Program-made: the position numbers and the translations under genes
Origin: Pseudisothecium myosuroides
Lineage: Eukaryota > Streptophyta > Bryopsida > Hypnales > Lembophyllaceae
Direction of reading: 5' to 3'
Length of the DNA stretch: 64,000 bases
Assembly (NCBI GenBank): GCA_951799445.1
Contig: OX637295.1
Coordinates: forward strand, 17,856,001 to 17,920,000
Part shown: positions 46,124 to 57,415 of the stretch, one piece after another
Position numbering within the stretch: position 1 is the stretch's first letter
Layout: each line of letters starts with the position of its first letter
The notes under the pieces: model-generated
Told to the model about the DNA's origin: nothing
Databases searched by the model: none
The model's input: only the letters and a program-made list of their open reading frames with translations

Positions 46124-47796
46124 GGGTGAATGCAAGAAACACCTGCCGATTCCGTTGCGTTTTTATAGTATTCATGATTTTTCTTCTGGAGGACTATAAA
46201 ATTAGAAAAATAATTTTTTAAAAACAAAAAAATATGGCTAACATATACACCTTTAATATGAAGGTAACCACCAAAGGAAATGCATAGAAAAATTCTTTAA
46301 GCTAGAAAACTAGAAAAGTGCCAAATTTCAAGAAAATGGATACTTTGATGTATAAATTAGTTAAAAATAGGTAACAAAAGTAAATACATAAAACAAAAAT
46401 TGGCCATTTGTAGTAATTCTATAGAGATGGTCATTCACCCAAAAAAACTCCAAAATAATATTTCATATGTTTCAAAATGCAAGCAGAAAGAAGCGCATTT
46501 TGTGGACTTCCACACCATATACAATTAATTATTTTTAGAATTCCTTTGGACAATAGCTACAAGTCTGCTAGAAGACCATGCCCTCTAAATTTCAGTTTAA
46601 CCCCTAAAGGACCATTGTCCCTACGGGGGACAAATGCGTCTTCGGGCAGGTACCTACGGGCTGAAATTTTCTCTTGATTTTTTGAAACTTTTTTTGGAGG
46701 TAGAAAAACTGATTAGCTTCAAGGGAATATAATTGTTTTCACAATTAGTGCCCGGGAAAAAAAGTTATGACCATATAAGCTCAAAACAAGGGACGGGGGG
46801 CAGCTCGGGCAGCAAAAAAAAATGGAAAAAAATTTGAATTTTTTTTTTTAATATTTTTTTTCTCATAGATTATATTTTTGGCTTCCCGGAAAGCTTTGAT
46901 TCATTTCATTTGGATATGTTATGAGAAAGTTATTGACATTCTTGTTTTTCGGGCAGTTAAAGCATCTTCTTGAAAAAAATAACTTTGGGATTCATTTCTG
47001 AATGCAATTTTTCAAATTTTTGAGATTTTTTTTTTTTGGATGGTCTGATTTACTTGTTAGAACAATCTCACCATTGGGATTAGTGCATTTTAATTCCATC
47101 TAAAATATATGAATGTTTTAGATTTTCCTTCTATCTTGTACCTACATCTACTTAACAATTTTTTTAAGAATGATAATTAAGTTTTTTTTTAATATTATTT
47201 TTTTTCTAGACTCTCAACTCAATTCTCCACTATATAAAATAAAAGCTCAAAACTCCGTAGTGCAAAAAATTTAAGTTAAAAATGTTTAAAGTCAAAAAAT
47301 CTAGTCCCGCAATGTGCTGAAAAACTTGTTTTTTTCACTTTAAATGCAAATACCTTGCAATCTGTGCGGTCAAAAATTCTAAAAAAAATTCCACACATTC
47401 TTATACTAGTTAGGTGTAAGATCCTACGGTTGGATGTGAAAAAAAAACATTTTTCAAATTTTTTTACTCTTTGCTATAGAAATGGCAGTTTTCAGTGTTT
47501 TTTGGCAGAAAAAAGGCCCCGGTCCTTTAGGGGTTAAATTTTTTTTTCTTGGGTACTAAATATTAGTACTAAACCCCTCCAAATTGGCAAGCGTGACATA
47601 AAATTGGGGTCTATTTTTGGATAGTGAACTATTTTTGAAAATTACCAAAAAATTAGGTAAAGTATATAATAGTCATGAGTACCTTGCCTATAAAACTTGA
47701 ATTATTTGGAGCCAAAATGCAAAAGTTATAATAAAAAAAAATTAGAACGCAACGTGTGACGCAAAATAGTACAGGTGTTTCTTGCATTCACCTTGA
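46124..47796. mobile_element. GGGTGATTGC-family element, copy 3, split by a nested TTAA element
   Basis: The left end GGGTGAATGCAAGAAACACC and the inverted right end GGTGTTTCTTGCATTCACC. Its inner sequence matches the nested copy at 34986-35716 in inverted order (for example CTACAAGTCTGCTAGAAGACCATG). Taking out the 933-bp nested element leaves about 740 bp, close to the 731 bp of copy 2. Confidence 0.75.
46601..47533. mobile_element. TTAA-flanked piggyBac-like element, copy 2 (inverted), nested
   Basis: CCCCTAAAGGACCATTGTCC to GGTCCTTTAGGGG lies between TTAA at 46597-46600 and 47534-47537. It is in inverse orientation to the copies at 25553 and 50258, with the same internal order, including the GCTGCCC/GGGCAGC and CCGTAGGATC landmarks. 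No transposase ORF. Confidence 0.85.
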
Positions 47797-47937
47797 TTAG
47801 CTTTTTCAAAATATATATTTCATCTCTATCGGTACCCAGGAACAAAAATTATGCAACAATAAATCCAAATAGTCAAGGATGGGCAACAAAAAAGAACTGG
47901 AAATAATTTAAAATTTAAGATTTCATATAGATTATAT

Positions 47938-48925
47938 TACCGTAACCACAGGGCAGGGTTGGCACATTGATGCCAAATATTTAATTAAAGTTTCCAAAGT
48001 AGATTCGGCACTTTAAAATTTAATTTTTATAAATTCAACATCACATTCTAATCAATTCTTAATATTTGGCATTTTCCATCAAAGTCACATAATTTGATGA
48101 AATTGATGTGGAAAAGACAAATTGTTTTATACAATTGGGGTGGTAGGAGGTACAATAAACAATGTGGGATATGTGAATTAGGATTACTAGGAGCTCAACC
48201 ATTCATAGTTAAGTCAAAAGCAGGAATTGTATTCAAACTAGAATTTTAGACCTCATTTTGGCATAGTAGAATTATTTTTTTCAAAAAACTTTGAACTATG
48301 TTAATGTGAATAGTCAAGCTAAGTTTAAACTCCAAAAATCTGTTTTAGATTTCAAGCCTCCAATCAAAAGTTATGGTAAAATTTCAAAGAGGGTTTGGAA
48401 GGAACATTTTCTTCAAACATCCCCTTTGAAATTTATTCATAACTTTTGATTGGAGGCTTGAAATCTAAAACGGATTTTTGGAGATTAAAGTTATCTTGAT
48501 TTCCTAAATTAACTTAGTTCAAAGTTTTTTGAAATTTTTTTATTCTATTATTCCAAAATAAGGTTTGAAATTCTACTTTGATCACAACTCCTATATTTTG
48601 ACAATGAATGGTGAAGTTTTCATCTTCAAATTATCCCATATCCTTTGAGGGTTCATGATGGACAATGGATTTTATTATAAAAATGACCTCTTCACCCTTC
48701 ATCTTCACAATATGTTATTGAAAAAATCCTTCATTTTGCCATTAATTTTTTATTATGGTAGATGGTCTTCGGATTTTTGGACTAATATTGGACAAATTCT
48801 TTTTTTACAACAACTTGGTCATTTAATTTTTATTGAATTTAGCAATTTTTCATTTTCAATTTCATTTTTTTCCAGCATTCAAAAAAATAATTAATTTCTG
48901 CTGATCTTGCCCTATGGTTACGGTA
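47938..48925. mobile_element. ~990-bp element with TACCGTAACC termini and a fold-back core
   Basis: TACCGTAACCACAGGGCAGG at the left and the inverted CTTGCCCTATGGTTACGGTA at the right. The core 48245-48570 is the third copy of the fold-back block also found in the CACTA elements. The duplication at its edges is unclear, so no superfamily is given. Confidence 0.6.
48245..48570. repeat. Fold-back (long imperfect palindrome), copy 3
   Basis: CTCATTTTGGCATAGTAGAA with TTTTTTTCAAAAAACTTTG at the left pairs with AAAGTTTTTTGAAATTTTTTT and TTCCAAAATAAGG at the right. The middle TTTTGATTGGAGGCTTGAAATC pairs with its inverse 60-100 bp upstream. Confidence 0.6.
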
Positions 48926-49499
48926 TTGTTCATGTGGAAAGATTTAATTCAATCCATTTGGATAAGTGATGTGAAAGTTATGAAGCTTCTTGTTTTACTG
49001 ACAATCTTAGCAATTCTTTGAAAATATTTGTTTTTTTTACTTTAAACGCTTATATATCGTGAACTATACAGTCAAAGTTTCTGAAATTTCTTCTATACAT
49101 TCTCATGCTAATCTAATGCAAGATCCTACAATTGGATGTACAAAAGACACAAATGTTTTAATTTGTTGTTGTTTGCATTGGAAATGGCAATTTTGAGTGG
49201 TTTTCGATCAAAAAATGGCCTTGGGACTTGGAAGGAAAAGAGACACATGCATACACAAGTAAGTGTAATTTAAGCATTGTTTGTTGAATGTGATTAATCA
49301 TGTATTTTTTTCATTTAAGATACTTCTTAATGAGCTCTTTTTGAAAGATCCAAAGTTCAAGTCCAAATGTCTTCATTGTATGCATTTTTTACTGTGCTTC
49401 CAATGATAATAATTTCAAATTCTAATTCTACACCATCAAAAAGATAGCCTTATCTATAGATATATAGATATAAATTTTTTGAACAAATGGAAGAACCAT

Positions 49500-49800
49500 T
49501 GTTTAAATATTAAAAATAAATAAAAAAACAACCAAACCAAAGGCTAGACAAAGAAGAGAAACAAGTACAGCCAGAGAGCCAAAAAAAAGTTACATGAACA
49601 AGCTAGGAGGGAGGGAGACTTGTTCCAAACGATATGAATTCCAATCCTACTTGCAAGAATAGGAGAATGAAGCCAAATAGTATCAAAATTCTGCCAGATA
49701 GAGTCGACCTATTGGAGACATTGTCGAGCCGCTGGATGTGCCTTCATTTGCGCCGTGCGGCCAAAATCTAACAAGGCATTCCAGAGAGTTGTTTGAGAGA
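49500..49800 (-). pseudogene. Possible LINE-type reverse-transcriptase remnant
   Basis: The minus strand reads stretches such as WNALLDFGRTAQMKAHP and VWNKSPSLLACSC with stops, and resembles the cysteine/tryptophan-rich 3' end of plant non-LTR retrotransposon ORF2. It is short and degraded, and the assignment is from pattern memory only. Confidence 0.25.
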
Positions 49801-50257
49801 AGTCCAAAGGCCACCTATGTTGATTGAAGACCTTGCTATTCCTAGATATGTAGATAATCATCTAGAGAATGTTGATCCAAAGACACTGCATGAAATTGAA
49901 TCTAATATGAGGACCATAAAATATTTTTTGACTTCAAAAACCAGTAAGAAGGAAAATATACCTAGAATATCTTCTTGACTTCTAACAAGATGCAACCAAT
50001 TAATTAAGCCGTTTAATAATAGGAACAATATTCAATTGCTACTTTTGTGAGTGAATTTTATGTAGTGCAAGGTTTAGTTATTAATTCCCTTTTAGCTCTT
50101 GGAATTGCATTAAGTTACTGCAATGAAAAGTGCGTGCAGCAGATCACTTGACCAGTCTGGGCTTTTGAATAGTCGGGGTGAACTGGCCCCCTTGCTCAGC
50201 CTCCCAAATCATTCCAGAGGTGCACGTGAAAAAAAATCCTATTTTGAGCCATATTAA

Positions 50258-51181
50258 CCCCTAAAGGTCCAAGGCCTTTTTTCTGCCAAAAAACACTCAA
50301 AACTGCCATTTCTATAGTAAGGAGTAAAAAAAATTGAATTTTTTTTTGCACATCTAACCGTAGGATCTTACACCTAACTAGTATGAGAATGTGTGGAAAA
50401 AATTTCAGAATTTTTGACCGCTCAGATTGCAATATATTTGCGTTTAAAAAGGAAAAAACAAGTATTTCAGCACATTGCGAGACTGGATTTTTTGACTTTG
50501 AACATTTTTAACTTAAAACTTTTGCACTACAGAGTTTTGAGCTTTAAATCTTTATAGTGGAGAATTGAGTTGAGAGTCTAGGAAAAAAAAGTATTCAAAA
50601 AAACTTAATTATCATTCCTAAAAAAATTGTTAAGTAGAAGTAGATACAAGATAGAAGGAAAACCTAAAATATTAATATATTTTAGATGGAATTAAAATAC
50701 ACTAATCCGAATGGTGAGATTGTTCTAGCAAGTAAACTAAACTATGAGAATTTTTTTTTGTTAAAATTCCAAAAATAGCATTCAGAAATGAATCCTACAA
50801 GTTATTTTTTTCAAGAAGATGCTCTAAGTCCCCGAAAAACAAGAATGTCCATAACTTTCTCATAACAAATTCAAATGAAATGATTCAAAGCTTTCCACAT
50901 AGACAAAAATATAATCTATGAGAAAAAAATACTAAAAAAAAATATCAAATTTTTGCCAATTTTTTTTTGCTGCCCAGGCTGCCTACCATCCCCTGTTTTG
51001 AGCATATCTGGTCATAACTATTGTTACCGGACACCGATTGTGAAAAAATTATGTCCCCACGTAGGTCTTCCCATTCTCCACCTCCATTAAATTTTTCAGA
51101 AAATATTACAAATGTGGTTGCAAAAAAGGTACATGACCGAAATCGCATTTGTCCCCCGAAGGGACAATGGGCCTCTAGGGG
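50258..51181. mobile_element. TTAA-flanked piggyBac-like element, copy 3
   Basis: CCCCTAAAGGTCCAAGGCC to GGGCCTCTAGGGG lies between TTAA at 50254-50257 and 51182-51185. It is the same length class (924 bp) and orientation as copy 1, with the matching inner landmarks TTTGCACTACAGAG and AATTGAGTTGAGAGTCTAGG. Non-coding. Confidence 0.85.
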
Positions 51182-51279
51182 TTAAATCTATGTTCTTCGT
51201 CTCCACCAGCTAATTTGGGGTCTCCTATTGCAAATATGAATTCAGAATTTGCAAATTTTATCAAGTGTGGCAAATAAAA

Positions 51280-51832
51280 AATTTCAGGGTTTTCCGAGCG
51301 AAGGGGGTCACTTCACCCCGGCCTTCTGAACGGTCCGGCCCTTCAGCTTCGGAGGTGCCTTCGCCATCGGAGGAAAGCAAGTTAGTCTACTGTAAATTCC
51401 TTACTTCCTGTACTGTACTGTACTGTATAGTCCAGCTGCATTATTGATGCTCTATAATTTAATATAAGCTTAAGTTCTCCAAACATAACAAGTTCTCAAA
51501 GATTGCCGAAGCAAAAAAGTCAACAAATGATTTTAATATTCAGCCTCCGAGCTAACGCCGAGCTACTCCGCTGTTTGCGCACCGATTCTCTTCGCATAAC
51601 TTGCGCTTGTCTGACCTAGTCTTTCGCAAGGTAACTTGGCGTGCACGGCAGAAGGGGGAAACCCTCCTCTCTTCAGTTCGTGAGCTTCAGTTCACCTGTT
51701 GCTGCTGGCTGGGTTTGGTGCTGAAAGCTTGCTCTTGCTGCACCGACGTCCTGTGTCGAAGCAGCTTATTTATCGATTCACGGACCTGGCTTACTAGACT
51801 CTTGCTCAGTGTTAATTTCTTTGCTGAAACAG
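51280..51832 (+). other. GC-richer exon-like island, possible 5' UTR exon
   Basis: Two patches stand out from AT-rich surroundings: 51290-51385 (open, Ser/Pro-rich, SERSGPSASEVPSPSEES) and 51540-51832. The second ends in GCTGAAACAG|GTACGC, a good donor. It could be a leader exon for the plus-strand gene starting at 54298, but nothing links them directly. Confidence 0.3.
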
Positions 51833-52784
51833 GTACGCAAGTTACGATACCCACTTAAGCAGTTTACATCATCTGTGCATGGCATGCGAGGTCTAGTTAC
51901 TTTTACGCTCTTACTTAGAACCTTGTCTGTGATTTTTTTGGTAACAAGAGAGAGCATCATTCGCCTTCTAGTGAATGTCTGAATTCGATGTATGCAAGGT
52001 GTTCAACCCTTCCTTAACGTAACTGGGGGTATCTTGTGGACTGTAAGAGAGTTCTCAGCAGTGTTAAATGTTAAATAGAATTGTTGCACTCACAGTGAAG
52101 TTACATCACTGTAGCATTGCTAAACTGTCGTTCCAGTAAAATGATAACACTAAACCATGCTTTTGATTTTGAGTACTGGAAGGTTGAAGACACCCATCAA
52201 TCCAAAACGGGTTGGTTGGGCCTTCAAGGGTTGAAGTTCGTGTATAGTAATAGTGCCTTGTTACCTTAAAATGAGAGTGAATGCTTTCTCCATAGGTCTC
52301 CTGATCAAGTTCGATCTTGTGCCTAATTATATTCTTGATGAGGCATAATGAAAGAGAATGACTTATGATCTTTCTAAGAATCTAGACCACTTTTGTTCTA
52401 AACTAGGTGCACTAGACTAGTAGTTGATTGAACTAATCCTTGAGGGTTGAGAAATTTGATAGCATTATCAAACATAATGTTAAGTTGTTTTGCACAATCA
52501 ATTACGTTCAAATCTGTATTTTCTAGTTGAGTTAAGGGTTTAGAATGAGGTGAAAGATTATGGATTATAGTCCTCTTTTTTACTAGCCCAATAAAACAAT
52601 TCTTGAACAATGGACTTGGTATTATGCTCCATTATTTTGCCTTTTGAAATATAATAGTAATGACCTTTAGACCCAAAGGTGAAGGAGTTTTGGTCATCTA
52701 TTGGCTTCTAGTATAAAGCATTAAGCTAAAGAATCTTAATCTTCATTTGATGGCCATTGACTTGAATTGTAATGAATTCCTTCA

Positions 52785-53022
52785 TTAGGAAAATTTCAGG
52801 CGTCAAAGAGGTAGCAAGTTTTGCAATCCCGTGGTGCAATTATGGAAAAATAATAATAATTTAAATTTGGAATTTGACTTGGCATTACGGTGCCACATCA
52901 GATTGACTATTTTTTAAATATTTTTTTTCCATTTTTTCCATTTTTAATTTTTCTATATTTGTACCGCGAGGTGCTAAAAATAAAAAACTTGTGGTCTCTT
53001 TGAGGCCTAAATTTTTTTCTAA
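52785..53022. mobile_element. MITE (TTAGGAAAA termini), copy 2
   Basis: TTAGGAAAATTTCAGGCGTC at the left and the inverted right end GGCCTAAATTTTTTTCTAA. The interior has CCCGTGGTGCAATTA and GGCATTACGGTGCC, paralleling the element at 21716 and its neighbourhood. Confidence 0.55.
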
Positions 53023-53662
53023 TAGATGTGAAAGGAAACAACAATTTCAAATGGAGATTTATAGTTCATATTATTGTTCTTGAAGCTTGTGATTATCATG
53101 AGCTTGTTAGTTTTCATGGAATGATTCTAAGCTAATATATATCCAATGTGTGAACTTCTTTGTAAAAATTTGTTTGTGATATTGAGATCATCATGTCTTA
53201 AATGATATGTCAATAGGGATTAACCTTTTGAGGTTCAAGTATCCATAGTGGATATTTTTTTGATCAAACCTCATCTTTACCTTTACAATGAAGTTTTACC
53301 GGCTTCAATTCTAGATTAGAAAATGAAGTTCATGAAGTTTAGCTATAATTTGCTTATCAAATCTAGAAATATCCTAGTCTTGCTTATTTTACATATGTAA
53401 TTTTAATATTATTGTTCAAAACACTCACTATATAATTTAACTTGTTAGCGTTTTGAATTTCTAAATCTAAATCAATATTTTGTATGAAAAATATTCCATA
53501 TGTTTTTTCATTAATTTTCACGTTAAAGAGTTCAATTGTTTTGTATTTTTCTAAATTGAAAATTACAAAAGTTTCATTATTTTTCCAAGTGAATTTGTAG
53601 TTTTCAAAAGTTTTAGGAAATACATAGTTTCATTCTTAATATACATGAAACTTTAGTTTGAT

Positions 53663-53861
53663 GGACAATTTCATTAAAATGGTGGTATTCCAAGTGCCAC
53701 TTTGACGGTGTGTCATTTTCACCATCTACGGTTGGTATAGATTTCAGAATAGGCGTTATGAACCATCTAGGACAGCCTGGATAGGTATAGATTTAGTACA
53801 ACTGTTTTGAACTGTTTTTATGCTGTTTTAAAATAATATTGCCATTTTAATGAAATTGTCC
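53663..53861. mobile_element. hAT-type MITE, copy 2
   Basis: GGACAATTTCATTAAAATGG to CCATTTTAATGAAATTGTCC is a strong inverted repeat. The interior (GGTATTCCAAGTGCCACTTTG) is nearly identical to the 43204 copy but contains ~50 bp more, including a partial internal repeat of GGTATAGATTT. Flanking 8-mers are only loosely alike. Confidence 0.7.
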
Positions 53862-54297
53862 ATTTTGGCTTTGTTGGAATGAATTGGGCATCAAATAGTT
53901 AAATAATTAAGACATATTTGACAAGGTCCTGTACCAATTTCAAGCTATAGTTGGGGGAATGTTTTATTGATTTGGCATTTGTAATTATAGATTGAAGTTT
54001 ACTTATTTGTGAAAATAAATTAATGAATGCATTCAAACTCATTCTACAATGGATAGAGGCAAGATTGGTAGAATAAAAAGGGGTTTTATTTTTGCCTAAT
54101 AAATTGAGAATGTTTTAACTTTCAAATGATGTAAGTATATACGTAGAGCTTCCTTATGACAAAAAGTGTGGCTAGATCATCTTTAATTCTTTTATACTTG
54201 TTTTCCATTCCATCATATCTATTAAGTTCAACTTCTCAACTAATAACCTTTGCATTCTTTGTATATTTGTTTGGTTGCAACTTGTGATAGCATCACC

Positions 54298-57200
54298 ATG
54301 GCTAACACCATCTTAACGGAGCTTGAGGTGAATCCCATTGCAACGAAGACAAAGATTCAAGAGGAAAGTGAAACCAAGAAGGAAGTCCTCCGCGTTGGCT
54401 GTTTTTATAAGACCAATGCGGGTTATCCCAACGAGTTGGACCTTGATGAAGATGAAGATACTAAATCTCCATTGAGATCTTTTTGTCCCTTGGATCCTTT
54501 AGGGCCTCTTTCTGAAAGAAAACTTTTGCGAGTATCTACAAATACATCAATTAGGCATAAAAAAAAAAGGAGAAGCAAAAAGGGACGCAAAAATCTATTA
54601 AATTATCCGCGCCCATGTTATTTAGCTAAGTATGATGAGTCCATGAGTCAAGGTGTCATTTTCTTGGGGTCTAGTAGAGAGCCAAACAACTTACATCGAT
54701 TTGTCATTGTGCACTCTGGATCTACAAAGCATCCCTCTCTATCTCTTGGATCACTTGGAACAGTTCCTCCTTATTCTTTTAAAGAAGAGAAGACTTACTT
54801 GAACATTTCCCATCCTCTTCGAGTGCAGTTTCAGTATTTACCAAATGGTAGGTTTCCTAAGTCTGAAAATGAGGGAGTTTCCTATGATGGGCATCAGCCA
54901 CCACTTGTGGCTATTGCCAAATTTGATACACAACCTTCTGATGATAGGAGTGTTACCTTTGACATTACCTTTGACAAAAAATCAGAGGAGTTGTTTTACA
55001 AAAGACACATAGAATATCATATAAACAAGCCAGGTCAATTTGGATCAGAAGATAGTAGTGGTGGAGATGGGCCAGATGATGGTGGACCAAGCACAGGTGG
55101 TGGTGGACCGAGCACACGTGGTGGTGGACCGAACACAAGTGGTGGTGGACCTAGCGCAACTGGTGCTGGACCTAACGCAAGTGGTGGTGGACCTAGCGCA
55201 ACTGGTGCTGGACCTAACGCAAGTGATGCCGAACCTAGCGCAGGTGGTACTGGACCTAGCACAAGTGGTGTTGGATCTAGTAAAGATGTTTTTGCTTCAT
55301 GCAAGGCTGAAGATGCTCCTTGGGGCCGCATTGGGGACCAACGCATAGGTATTGATATCCCTCTAGTGATAGAGGATATATATTCGGATTCGGATGAAGA
55401 AATGGATTTGGAGGAGGGTGCAAACAATTATGATGCGACTGATGCTCCTTGGGGCCGCGTTGGGGACCAACGCATAGGTATCGATATCCCTCTAGTAACG
55501 GAGGATATATATTCGGATCTAGATGAGGAAATGGATTCGGAATCAATTGAGGAGTTTCAAGAGGTTGATGACGTTGCAAATGTTGATAAGCCTGAATCTT
55601 TTGACCCAAAAGGCATCACAACATGTAAGAACATTTCTTCAATTGGTTTAATTTTTTGGTGATATTCAATTACATGATGTTGGTGATGTTGGTATGGTTT
55701 TAGTTGTCAAAACACTTGTTTTTATAGTTTCAAGGAGTTTATTGTTATTAAGTGTGCTTACAATAGCTAAATTTCCATATACGATTGAGTGCTGAAGCAT
55801 CAATCCCAAATTTGCATAAATGTAGCCTTATAAAGAGAAATTGTTTTTGATACTCTTAGACCAAAATTACGGCTTTTTGCATGTGTGAAACATTTCAAAG
55901 TCCTCATTGAGTATTAAAGTTGGGATTGTGACACCACAACAAGGCCTACCTTCACTAGAATGTATGAGACATTAAAATCTATCATGGGGATCATCGTTAA
56001 GCTTTCAAACCATTTCTTGTTTTCTATGATTGGTATCATGCACTTTCCATAATAAGTGTCTTTTTGCATCTGTGCATTTTGATGTTCATGCTTGATGTAT
56101 TTTCTTCTCTAGCTCCAAATCCAAGTGATAAGGATAACTCTGGGAGCTACACCATCCACAAGCCTTACTTCGTGATATCTAAACCTTATGAAAATAAGTA
56201 TGGTCTATTAAACTATGACCACTTGGTTGGAGAATGGAGATGGACGTTGAATGCCTCCAATGTTGGAAGTCGGGATGTATCAATTGAAGGCCTAAGTTAT
56301 GGGCGTCCAATGTTATGGGATTTCGGTAATTATCCTTCAATCCCCATGTTCAATTGGTTTTTTGCTTACCTATTCCACTTATTGGCTTGGTAATAAAAAT
56401 TAGAATTTTTCTTGAACTTTTGATTGGTTTCTATCCTCTAGTTTCACTTTGTTTTTTCTCTTTCTTTTCATTTTCATGAGTTCACAATACATTCATGTCT
56501 CTTCAATTTGACTTTCTCTTCAATGGTATTTTGAAATATCTTGCACACTTAACACACTATCACTGATAGTAACACACTTGTCTTTCATTCCAACTATTTC
56601 AACTATTTGACTTTTATTACGATTGTCTTCCAAGTCAGTAGTTGAATTAAGGGGGTTTGAGTGTACAATATACTAACTGCCGCTTCTCCCTGATCATCGG
56701 TCACAAATATGCAGTGCGGGGTAATCCAAGACGTAGAGTTTTCAACTGGCACACCAAGGAGTACATTGAATTGCCTCCGCCTCCCCTTGATTTCAGCCCC
56801 GATATCGTGGGGATGATTGTGGATACCTCCATGCAGTCGTATGCCTTCAAGGTCATCGAAGGTAATAAGAGAGGTACAAAAATCTATGACTCCACGACCC
56901 ACTCGTGGACCCACCGAAAGTCGGAGCCACCAGAGTCCAGCTTTAATCGTTTTCGTGGTCATGCAAATGTGTCATCCTGCAAGGGCGTTGTGTTTATAAT
57001 TGATGACCAAGATAAAATTGTGCTTCACGACATGGAGAAGGACGAGTGGGATCGTGTCGGGGTCCCTACAAAACACGACGAGCAACTTTGTGACATTGGA
57101 TCTTGGGATGATCGCGTTTTTTCATCCATTTATTGCATGCCGCAGTATGGCAAGACCTTTGAAATACGGGAGCTCGTGAGCAACGCCAACTGGGAATGGA

Positions 57201-57415
57201 AGAAGTTTCTTGCCATGCCTGAAGAAATGTATTCTTGGCTTATTAATGGGGCAGAGGTTATTCATGATTTTAAAATTGACGTGTCCTTCTGCAGCGAATA
57301 CTTGCTTATTTGGGCCTGGGTTGACTTCTTGGCCAAGAGATTTGTGCTCTGCAACCTGGCTTGTAATATATGGGAGAGGTTAGAGCTTCCGATAGATGCT
57401 GTTTCGTTCGAATAA
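54298..57415 (+). CDS. Unknown protein with acidic repeats, Gly-rich minisatellite and kelch-like C-terminus
   Basis: ATG 54298 sits in an ideal context (ACCATGGC). Exons are 54298-55624, 56113-56325 and 56652-57415. Introns are both phase 1 with GT..AG borders, giving 767 residues. An alternative third acceptor at 56714 also keeps frame and gives 746. The order is: an acidic and then basic N-terminus (KKKRRSKKGRK, a likely nuclear signal), a region of unknown fold (about 100-240), 9-10 copies of a seven-residue GGPSTGG-like repeat, two copies of a DAPWGR(I/V)GDQRIG block each ending in an acidic run, then a segment with EWRWTLNAS. The C-terminal ~250 residues (RRRVFNWHTKEYIELPPPPL, KIYDSTTHSW, VLHDMEKDEWDRV, CNLACNIWERLELP) look like blades of a kelch-type F-box-associated propeller. 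No F-box was seen. The N-terminal half is not recognised. It may be a fusion. Confidence 0.65.
55081..55275 (+). repeat. Coding 21-bp minisatellite (GGPSTGG-type)
   Basis: About nine in-frame 21-bp units of the form GGTGGTGGACC(G/T)AGCACAA encode a Gly/Pro/Ser/Thr/Ala linker. Units alternate between GGPSATG and AGPNASG in the middle, a sign of higher-order duplication. The length is likely to vary between individuals. Confidence 0.85.
55312..55554 (+). repeat. Duplicated coding module DAPWGR..EDIYSD (129-bp period)
   Basis: GATGCTCCTTGGGGCCGC starts at 55312 and again at 55441. Both units run through IGIDIPLV and EDIYSD to an acidic tail (EEMDLEE / EEMDSES). Identity is high, so the duplication is recent and in frame. 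Confidence 0.85.

Noticed and set aside
55035..55427. Minus-strand 130-codon frame rich in Pro, Ala and Gly
   Set aside because: Mirror of the Gly/Pro/Ser minisatellite in the sense gene; the 21-bp periodicity keeps all frames open.
56064..56393. Separate gene starting at TTG 56064
   Set aside because: There is no ATG. The conserved part begins after the CTCTAG acceptor at 56112 and splices in phase to the upstream exon, so it is an internal exon.
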